From CAVPMW01 sp963706515 (GTDB lineage Bacteria > Chloroflexota > Anaerolineae > Anaerolineales > UBA4823): 64,000 nt of DNA. Within the stretch, counting starts at the first letter, position 1. Each line of letters begins with the position of its first letter. Shown in pieces: positions 19,101 to 27,694 of this stretch. Location: positions 62,001 through 126,000 of the forward strand of contig CAVPMW010000030.1 in NCBI GenBank assembly GCA_963706515.1. Reading direction: 5' to 3'. The translations under genes and the position numbers were made by a program. The notes under the pieces are model-generated. The model was not told the origin of the DNA. It saw nothing but the letters and a program-made list of their open reading frames with translations, and made no database searches.

Positions 19101-22100
19101 TTATTTGTCTCGAGGTCCGGCCTCATCTCCTTCACGAAGCGGATGACGTGCGCCAGGGTCGGGTAATCTCGCAGCTTGAGATCGTCACGCCGCGGGATAT
19201 CGAAGGCCTCCCGGATGGCAAGGATCGTCTCGGCCTGCTTGACGGTATCGATCCCCAGGTCGGCTTCAAGATCTAGGTCCAGCTCCAGCATATCCTGTGG
19301 ATAACCGGTCTTCTCGGAGACGATCTCCAGGACGCGTTCGGTCACAGGATCGGATGCAGGGGCCGGCGCAGGGCTGATATCCTGCTCAGGGTGGAGCGCG
19401 GCCATAGAGGTGAAGGCTGGGGCTCTACTTCCGCTTGTACCTGCTGTTCACTCGTATGGGGTTCAGGCGATGAGGGCGCTGCGGCCGCGATCGGCGGCGC
19501 TTCGACCAGCGGCTGCCGTCCGTCATTCGAACTGTTCGGTCTCGGAAATCACCCCGGTGACTGGCGCTGGCAGGCCGCTATCCTTCATCTCTTTCATCTT
19601 TCGACCTTCATCGATCACTGGAGGAGCCACTTCAGGGATGCCGTTCCCGGGGATGGTTGCCCGCAGCATGGGACCAGTGCCAGGGCGCCAGCTGCTCGGT
19701 GCGGGCGGGTGCGTCGGCACGCGTTGCAGCTTTGACCCGCAGCACCCGCTTCTCCACCTCCGTCGTGGGCCAATCGTAGCCTGTGACCTGCCCCAGCCAG
19801 TACTGGTACTGCAGCCGGTTATCCGGTTCGATCCGGCCCGCCGGGGATGCGGCGCATCAGCACCATGGCGATCTGCGAGCCAAAACCGGCAGCCAGGTGG
19901 AGGGCATATTGCACCGGATAGCGGCCTCCCCGGCTGAGATTGAGCGGGCCGAGCTCCGGATCATATTGTCGGTGGTTGGGCACGGGTGGGACGATGCCGT
20001 ATTCCAGGATCTTGACCGCGATCACATCTTCGATGCCCACGCCCATTGGGTGCCCGGTAAAGCCCTTGGTGTTGGAAATGACGATCTCATTTGCTGCCTC
20101 ACCGAAGACCTTGCGCAGAGCAACCACTTCAGCCGATGCGCTGCCGCCGCGGGCGGGTGTGAAGGTCTCATGAGAGACGAACACCGTATAGGGGGCGATG
20201 GCGTGGCGGTGAATGCCGAAGCGCCGCTCGGCGGAGGTCAGCAGGTTCTCCATCACCCCGGCGATATGCTCGACGTCCAGGCGGGTGGCATGGAAGGCGC
20301 TGTTGTTGATCTCGCTGCTCAGCATTTCGACGATGCCGCGCATGCCGCGCTCACGCGCCGCATCTTCGCTCTCCAGCACCAGCGCGCAGGCGCCCATACC
20401 CATGATCGTCCCGTGCCGGCGTTTGTCGAAAGGCAGAGCTGCCTTTTCGACGCTGTCGTCGGTCGCCAGGGCTCCGGCTGCCAGTAAGCCCGCGCCGATC
20501 CATTCCAACAGGTTATCGCCGGTAGCGTTATCCGCTCCGATCACGATAACCCGCCGGCAGCGACCGGAGCGGATCCAATCCTCTGCCAGTGCGATGCCCT
20601 GGGTGGTGCTGGCGCAGGCCGCGTTAACGTGTGCGTTCGGGCCGCGTGCCCCGATATATTCGGCGAACTGGCTGTGGCCCATCGACAGGATGCGGAAGAT
20701 GAAACGCCGGTCGAACTCGTACGGCTGGCGCTCGATCTGCTCCCTCAGCGTACAGATACGCCGCATGATTTCATCCAGAGTCTCCGCGTCGCCGGTTCGT
20801 GTGCGCAGTTCCTCCAGCATGTTGAGCTGCTCGAGCTGGTTTTGATACGTGTAGTAGCGTCCGAATTCGTCCGCCAGGCGGTCCCCGCCCGGGAACGCGC
20901 TGGCAAAGATAATCCCGGTTTCATCCCTGAGGGATTCCGGCAGCATCCAGCGGTCGGGCAGGGATTTGCCGGTAGTGGTCTGCCGGTAGTTCTGCACCAG
21001 CGGAATGCCGGCTTCACGCAGGGCGTCCAGCCCGGCTGCCATTGCCAGTTGCGTGGTGATGTCCAGGGCTTCCACCAGCTTTGCTGGTACACCGTACTCA
21101 TCGGTGAGGTCGAAAGCTCCCGGCCTGCCTGCCAACCGCAGTACCTCGTCGGGATCCTCGATGACCTCAAACCTCCCGCCGCCGTCCTCTGCTTTCACCA
21201 GTCGGGTAATCCGCTTCTCCAACACTTTTTGCTTGAAGCGCTCCGGGATCAAGTCGATGAATTGCTCGCCGCGCAAGATACGCAGGGCGTTATCCGGGTC
21301 CATCACTCGTTTCTCTGCTCCTGGCAGCCCAAGCCCGGTGCCGGTGATCACCACTGAGCCCAGGGGTACCTCGTTGCGGTCGTAAGGCTGGCGGGCGCTG
21401 ACCGTATGCTGCGGCTGGACGGCTAGTTTTATCGCTTGAGCCAGGAGTTCGCCAAGTTCTGCGATCGTAGTGGGGTTGGTTTGTGGAAGCTTATCGTCCA
21501 TTGCCGGTTTCTCCTCGGTCGGAGCAGCGGATGGAATGGAAACCTGTATTTCAGGCTCTTCACCCGATCCTCCGTTTCGCCTGGAGCTTTGCTCCGCTGA
21601 TCGCCGGCTCACACTCTCCAGTTGGCTGGTGGTTTCCGTTACCGGCTCCACGCTCCTTGCGCCATACCCGGCTGAATACAGGCCGCACAGAGCCTGGTTG
21701 AAGGTGGGCAGCTCGCCAATTTTCGGATGGTTGGTGAAGAGCGAGACCACCCCGGGTTTGCTCCCGAGCACATCGTCCACCAGCCCCTTGAGCGCTTTCT
21801 TCGGCCCGACTTCGACGAAAGTTCGAACACCGGCGCTGTAGAGCGTCTCCAGCCCTTTGATCCACTGCACCGGCGAGGCCACCTGCTGCTCCAGGATATC
21901 CTTGATCGCCTCGACAGTGGTCGGGTAAAAATCGCCGGATACATTGGCCACAATGGGCAGTTCGGGCAGGTAAATGTGCAGGCGGTCCAGCACCTGGCGC
22001 AGGGGTTTACCCGCCGGCGCGACGATCTTGGTGTGGAAGGCGTGGCTGACCGGGATACGCCGGGCATCGAAGCCCTTTGACTGGAATTCCTGGATTGCCT

Positions 22101-24466
22101 GCTCAACGGCCTTGCTGACGCCGCCAATCACGCATTGGTTGTAGCTGTTGATGTTCGCCGTCACCACGTACCCATCGATCTCGGCCAGTGTGTCCTGGAT
22201 CACCTGGTACGGAGCCATGACTGCCGCCATCCAGCCGTTGTCTTCCATGCTGTGGAATGAGGCCATCTCTCGCCCGCGGGCCGCCACGGCTTCCAGTGCA
22301 TCATCGAACGGCATCACGCCGGCCGCGATCATAGCACCGTATTCCCCCAGGGAATGCCCCATGACCATATCGGGTTTAAAGCCGTATTCACCCAGCAGCT
22401 TGAACAGAGCTGTATCTATGGTCAGCATCGCCGGCTGCGTGATCTCGGTCTGCATCAGGTCGAGCTCAGCCTGCTGCAGTTCCTGGGGATCCTGGCTGTC
22501 AACGAAAATGTAGCCCGTCAAGGGCTTGCCCAGGATCGGGTTCATCACCCGGTCGCCATCCCTGAACACCTGTGCCACGCACGGTTCAAATGCCTGCAGC
22601 TCACTTCCCATGTTCAGGTACTGGCTGCCTTGACCCGGGAACAGGAAGGCGATTTTGCCCGGGTTGAAGCCGCTGCCGCGGAAGATGCCCTGTGCCTGTA
22701 AAGCTTTCCACGCCTCGGGGTTATCGAAGCTCATCGCCCGGTGTGCCTTCTGCAGCCGGTCGAGCAGTTCCTCCGGCCCGCCGTAATCGATGACCAGCCG
22801 CTCCGGAGCGCTGAGGTCGGCAGCCTTGGGCGCTTCCCTGGCTGGAGCTCCGGCTTCCTCAACTTGTTTTATCGCATCTTCCAGCTTGTTTTTTAGATCG
22901 TTCGGCGAGCCGGCGCCCAGTGCCAGGATGCCTCGCACGGGCGGTTTGCTTAATTGGGAACGTACTTCTGCAAAATAACGAACCTCTGGCTCCCGGTCGT
23001 GACCTTCCAGGCTTACCCCGGCGTAGTTACGCCGGTCATTGGTGAGCGAGCCGGGTACATGCTCTTCCAGGACCACATGGAAGTTTGTCCCGCCAAAGCC
23101 ATAGGCGCTGACCCCGCAGCGCCGAGCTGCGCCGTTAGTCCCTACCAGGGACCACTCCCTGGCGTCATGGTTCATGTAGAACGGTGTACGATCGAAGTTA
23201 ATATTGGGATTGGGCACTTCGGCGTTTAAAGTTGGGGGCAGGATTTTATGGTGCACCGCAAGGGTTGCTTTCAGCAGACCGGCAGCTCCGGCGCCTGCTT
23301 TCAGATGCCCGATGTTGCTTTTGACCGAGCCCAGGGCGATACTCCCGCGCGGCGCGCTGCCGAAAACGCAATCCAGGCTTTCCACTTCCACCACATCGCC
23401 TACCTTGGTGCTGGTGCCATGGGCTTCAATAAGGGTGACGGTCGCCGGGTCAAGACCGGCGCTCTCCCAGGCACGTTGCACAGCTAACTGCTGGCCAATG
23501 GGGTTTGGAGCGTAGATGCCTTTGCCCTTACCATCGCTGGAGCCGCCCACGCCGCGCACCACGGCATAGATCCGGTCTCCATCTCGTTCTGCGTCCTCCA
23601 GCCGCTTGAGCAAAAAGGCTGCTGAGCCCTCTCCCATCACAAATCCGTCTGCGCCCTTGCCGAACGGGCGGGTGCCGGTTGCGCTGAGTGCTCCGATCTT
23701 GCAGAACTTGATAAAGCTGGATACCCCCATGTTATGATCCACGCCTCCCGTCAGGACGGCATCGACTTTGTGTTCCACGAGCAGCTCGACGGATGCTTGC
23801 ATGGCAGCCAGGCTGGCGGCGCAAGCAGCATCGGTAATGAAGTTCGGGCCGCGCATATTGAAGATATTCGCTACCCGGCCGGAGATAACGTTGGCCAGCT
23901 CGCCAGGCATCGAAGTCTTCGGTCACCGGCGGGAATTGTTCACCGATCCGCTCCTGCCAGCCTTGAAGGATAGTCTGGCGTAAATCGGAGGGGAGCCCGG
24001 TGAACTCAGTGACAGACTTCAGGGCACGCGCATACTCGGGGAAAGCGGTCTTTGCGTAGGTGAGGTAGTGCATCTCGCCCCCCATCGCCGTACCCAGGAT
24101 CACCGCCGTATTCTCCAGGTCCAGTGGACGGCTGGGGTAGCCGTAATCCTCCAGCACCTGGGCGGTGATCTCCACAGCCCATTTCTGACCCTCGTCCATC
24201 GCTGCTGCCACCTTGGGAGGCACATGGTAGCTTTTCCAGTTAAATTCAAAACCCCTCACCCATCCGCCGATCTTACTGTATGTCTTATCCTCAGCAGTTG
24301 GATCGGGGTCATAATAGTCCTCAGCGCTCCAGCGTTCTGGGGGTACATCCGTGATGCTGTAGCGCTTATTTAAGATGTTCTCCCAGAATTCGGCTACATT
24401 CATGGCGTCGGGTAGGATTGCCCCCAGCCCTACGATAGCTATGGCTCGACTGGATGAATCATTCAT
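16155..24466 (-). CDS. Giant type I fatty-acid/polyketide synthase KS-AT-KS-ACP-ACP-KR-DH (frameshifted)
   Basis: One protein of roughly 2,750 residues, read across breaks near 23905, 19810, 19400, 18620 and 16690. Start ATG 24466 follows GGAG. Order: KS1 (active Cys in DAACAAS near 23822; EAHGTST; SNIGHLKAG), acyltransferase (FPGQGSQYLNMG; GHSLGEYGAM), a divergent KS2 (NAACASTTQ, Cys codon 20616-20614; VSHETFTPARGG; NTKGFTGHPMG), two tandem carrier domains, ketoreductase (VVTGAAGGITSAIIADLAA) and a hot-dog dehydratase (DHIMDGTPLLPG; YFHGPAYRVLES). No enoylreductase or thioesterase is seen. The layout recalls Pfa/Hgl-type secondary-lipid synthases. The product is unknown; a modified fatty acid or glycolipid chain is inferred. 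Confidence 0.85.
18762..19434 (-). repeat. Near-identical 342-bp tandem repeat encoding two carrier domains
   Basis: Units 18762-19103 and 19104-19434 differ at only a few positions. Each encodes a linker plus one carrier domain with DLEADLGIDTVKQAE, where the phosphopantetheine position is Thr (codon ACC) in both copies. The near-identity implies recent duplication or gene conversion. Confidence 0.85.
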
Positions 24467-24553
24467 AATCCCATCTCCGTGGCTAACTGATAAATCCTCT
24501 ACCAAGATAAAGGTTGCATGGATAGATTATTTTCCGCCTCTGGTTGCGAGAAG

Positions 24554-24847
24554 TCACCGCCGACACCTTAAACAGTGAAGGAGCAGGTCGCACGCCTCAA
24601 ACCTTCCAGACCAGCGCCACTGCCGCAGCCTGCACAATTTTCCACCGGTAGCAGCTTGCTGCCAGAGGCTGCGCTCGCACCGGGTGGTAGCCTGGATTAA
24701 ATGGGTTGGGGATTCAGGAGTGAGAGCATCGCCCTCCCCAGCAGTTTCCGCCTCAGTCAATTCGTACTCTAACTGGGTATCCCATTTTGACCTCATGCCA
24801 TTCATGACCGGCTCCAGACCATGGCTGTCCATTACTTCACTAATCAT
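24554..24847 (-). CDS. Small hypothetical protein
   Basis: A 97-residue frame whose ATG overlaps the acyl-CoA dehydrogenase stop (AATGATTAG) and which ends about 90 bp before the synthase start. The N-terminal half is acidic (ELTEAETAGEGDALTPE). The C-terminal half is rich in Arg, Cys and Leu and looks less protein-like, so it may be frameshifted. No family is recognised. The position suggests a co-transcribed small partner of the lipid locus, but it may not be real. Confidence 0.3.
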   Translation of the reverse strand: MISEVMDSHGLEPVMNGMRSKWDTQLEYELTEAETAGEGDALTPESPTHLIQATTRCERSLWQQAATGGKLCRLRQWRWSGRFEACDLLLHCLRCRR

Positions 24848-26492
24848 TCGGAAACACCTTGTTTAGCTGCTCCGCAGCGAAATCCATGTCCACGATCAGG
24901 CCGGCTTGCGCTTGGTAGATCGCGGGCAGGTCGAGCGAGGCGGCCAAGGATTGCCCGCTGAGGGACGCGCCTTCCGGCATCGCCCCGGTCACCCATTGCA
25001 TCCCCTGCGTGGCTGTATTGAGTGCCACCTGCCGGGCATAGATGCGGGATAGGGCCTGGCGGGTAGGAATATCCAGGGGGATCGCCTGTGTCGGCTTGCT
25101 CTGGATGCGTTCGGCGAAAATCGCCGCTGTTTCTGTCATCGCGATCATCTCTCCCAGCCGGAACAGCACGTGTTGGTTGCGGGTCAGCCGTTCGAGCCGG
25201 CAGTGCTCCAGGATCGCTGCCAGGGCGTGCAGCGCCAGGGAAGCCGGACCGGCGCCGTTCCCAGGTTCGGCGCGCTCCACCGACTGGAGCCGGTCCCCCC
25301 ACTCTTTGTAATACTCACCCCGTGTCTTTAAGTGCAGTTGCCAGCGGTCGCGTGCGATGGTCCATTCCATGATTTCTGAAGTGCCTTCGTAGATCGTCGT
25401 GATGCGCACATCTCGCTTGAATTTCTCCACCATATATTCGCGGGCGTAGCCATATCCCCCGAGGGCCTGGATGGCATCCTCAGCGGCCCGATTGCCGGCC
25501 TCGGTGGCGGTATATTTGGCCACGGCGCCCTCGGTAGCTAACCCCTCTTCGCGGTTGTCCAGGCGTTCCGCTACCCATTCGATATAGGAGCGAGCGGCCT
25601 CCAGCCGGGCTGCGTTGGGCACGATTAATTTATGAGTGTAGGCTTGTTTCTGGCTCAGGGGAGCGCCGGCTTGGACCCGGCCCTGGGAATAACGGATCGC
25701 ACGCCGAAGAGATTCCCATCCAACTCCCAGCCCGAATGCGCCAACCATCAGGCGGGTGTAGCCGAAAACAGCCTGGGCCTGTACCAATCCCTGCCCCTCG
25801 ACCTGCCCGACCAGGTGATCCGCCGGGACGTAAGCCTCTTCCAGGTATAGGGCAGCTGTGTTGCTGGCGCGGATGCCGTGCTTATCTTCGGGCTTTCCTT
25901 GTTTAAAACCGGGGGTGTCCCGTTCGAGGATGAACCAGGAAGGGCCGCCAGGGGCAACTGCCAGGATGGTATATAGGTCCGCTTCGCCGCCATTGCTGAT
26001 CCACTGCTTGCGACCGCTCAGACGGTAGCCGGTCACCTGGCCGTTTTCCTGGACGGGGACAGCCCTGGTGGTCAGCGCAGCCAGATCGGATCCAGCCTGG
26101 GGTTCAGTCGCTGCGTAAGCCATCAGCAAGGCTTCTTCGGCGATACGACCCATCCAGAAGGCTTTCTGCTCCGGAGTACCTCCGAAGGTGAGCGGGTCCA
26201 TGCCTAGAAATGTGGCCAGGACGCCGGTTGCAATCCCCAGGTCTATCGACGCCATCAGCTCCGACACGCGATAAATGTCGTAGGGGCCGGCTCCCATCCC
26301 GCCGTATTCTTCCGGGATGAACAGCAGGTGCAGGCCCAGTTTGGCAGGGTCATATAATTCCCGCAGGACTTCACGCGGGAACTCATCTCGGCAGTCCAGC
26401 TCCAGCAAATACCCAGGCGTCAGCTTCCGCTCGGCATACTTCTGGAGAGTCGAGAGGATCAGATCACGGGTTTCCTGATCTAGTCCTGGCAT
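24840..26492 (-). CDS. Acyl-CoA dehydrogenase family protein
   Basis: A 550-residue FAD-dependent dehydrogenase. ATG 26492 follows GGAGG at five bases. N-terminal helical domain (LIFxPEEYGGMGAG-like), then FAD/substrate motifs AYAATEPQAGSD and GRKQWISNGGEAD, and the C-terminal helical domain with catalytic Glu in TTIYEGTSEIMEWTIARD. The extra C-terminal 150 residues resemble the extended ACAD forms. It introduces a trans-2 double bond into acyl-CoA or an acyl chain. As first gene of the operon with the KS-AT synthase, it may desaturate the lipid product or supply its starter. Confidence 0.85.
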   Translation of the reverse strand: MPGLDQETRDLILSTLQKYAERKLTPGYLLELDCRDEFPREVLRELYDPAKLGLHLLFIPEEYGGMGAGPYDIYRVSELMASIDLGIATGVLATFLGMDPLTFGGTPEQKAFWMGRIAEEALLMAYAATEPQAGSDLAALTTRAVPVQENGQVTGYRLSGRKQWISNGGEADLYTILAVAPGGPSWFILERDTPGFKQGKPEDKHGIRASNTAALYLEEAYVPADHLVGQVEGQGLVQAQAVFGYTRLMVGAFGLGVGWESLRRAIRYSQGRVQAGAPLSQKQAYTHKLIVPNAARLEAARSYIEWVAERLDNREEGLATEGAVAKYTATEAGNRAAEDAIQALGGYGYAREYMVEKFKRDVRITTIYEGTSEIMEWTIARDRWQLHLKTRGEYYKEWGDRLQSVERAEPGNGAGPASLALHALAAILEHCRLERLTRNQHVLFRLGEMIAMTETAAIFAERIQSKPTQAIPLDIPTRQALSRIYARQVALNTATQGMQWVTGAMPEGASLSGQSLAASLDLPAIYQAQAGLIVDMDFAAEQLNKVFPND

Positions 26493-26553
26493 TCTAACCT
26501 CCTGGGGAATGTGGTGTTCCCCAATAGAAGACATAGGACTGGAATAAAAGAGT

Positions 26554-26582
26554 CACTGCCCTCTGCGACTTCAAGGGCAGTG
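26554..26582 (-). promoter_or_regulatory. Hairpin in the leader of the lipid-synthase operon
   Basis: Perfect 9-bp inverted repeat CACTGCCCT/AGGGCAGTG with an 11-nt loop, 62-90 bp upstream of the acyl-CoA dehydrogenase start. On the minus strand it is followed by ACTCTTTTATT, so it may be an attenuator or an operator. Nothing else is seen in 26583-26847. Confidence 0.4.
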
Positions 26583-26847
26583 CTCACAGCTATTCAATTG
26601 CAGATAGGAACTATGATTTCAATTTTGAACAACGGTAAATGCTTGTATCGTATTGCCCCTTAGGTGCCAATCGATAGAATTTCCGGTTAAGTTAACAACA
26701 AAATACCGTTGGCAATATTGAAAGGTACTAACAGTTTAGACTAAGTATTGCTCGATTCAAGTAGCTTGTGTCACTACCTGTTTGTGTCTTTTGTCACATT
26801 AAGTGTAGAGAGCTGCCCGTCTCTCCCGCCTGCTCTTGCGCCGTAGC

Positions 26848-27694
26848 CTAATCCGTGTGCTGGATGTGGAGGCTGCTCTTGAGCCTGGCGGGCTCGGGTT
26901 CGAGTGCCCTGCGCAGGCTTCTCACGAACCGAGCAGCCGCCTCTGCCGGTCGAGCTGACCCGGAAACTGCCTCGATCAGCGCCGACCCGACGATCACCCC
27001 GTCCGCCAGGCGGCCCACCGTCTGAGCTTGGTCGGGTGTCGAAATTCCAAAGCCCACTGCCACTGGTACGTTGGATGCGCGGCGTGCCCGGTTGAGGAAA
27101 GATTCCAGGTCTGTCGCAAGGCTTTCGCGCGCTCCCGGTCACGCCTACCACGGAGACCAGGTACAGGAAGCCGCTGGTGCGTGCAGCGATGACAGCCGTC
27201 CGTTCCGGTGTTGAAGTGGGTGCCAGCAGGTAGACCAGGGCGCACTGACTGGCGCGGCAGGCAGCTTCCAGGGCAGCCGCTTCTTCCGGCGGCAAGTCCG
27301 GAATAATAAATCCATCCACCCCGGCAGAAGCTGCCTGGCGGACAAAACGCTCCACGCCGTAAGCCAGGATGGGATTGTAGTAACCCATCAGCAGCAGGGG
27401 CTGGCTGACCTGGCAGGAGCGCAGCTCGGCGGTTATCTCCAAGGCTCGTCCCAGCGTCATGCCTCGCTCCAGGGCAACCTGGGTTGAGCGCTGGATGGTC
27501 GGACCGTCTGCCAGCGGGTCGGAAAAGGGGATGCCCAGCTCGATCAGGTCCGCGCCTGCTTCGGCAATGGCCTGCAGGATGGGCAGGGAATCTTCGGGCG
27601 TGGGGTAACCCAGGGTGAAATAGGGCATCAGAGCGGCGCGCCCCTCCGCACGGGCATTGGCAAAGGTTTGAGAAATGTGCTCCAGACCGTTCAT
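26848..27694 (-). CDS. trpA: Tryptophan synthase alpha subunit (one frameshift)
   Basis: Cleaves indole-glycerol phosphate to indole and glyceraldehyde 3-phosphate. ATG 27694 overlaps the TrpB stop (ATGA). The TIM-barrel motifs are present: YFTLGYPTPEDSLPIL (catalytic Glu region), IELGIPFSDPLADGPTIQ (catalytic Asp), GFIIPDLPPEEA. A one-base indel near 27125, after VVGVTG, shifts the frame. The next frame continues AVGFGISTPDQAQTVGRLAD and GVIVGSALIEAV to the stop at 26848, giving about 280 residues. Last gene of the trp operon. Sequence error is likely, since both halves are well conserved. Confidence 0.9.
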
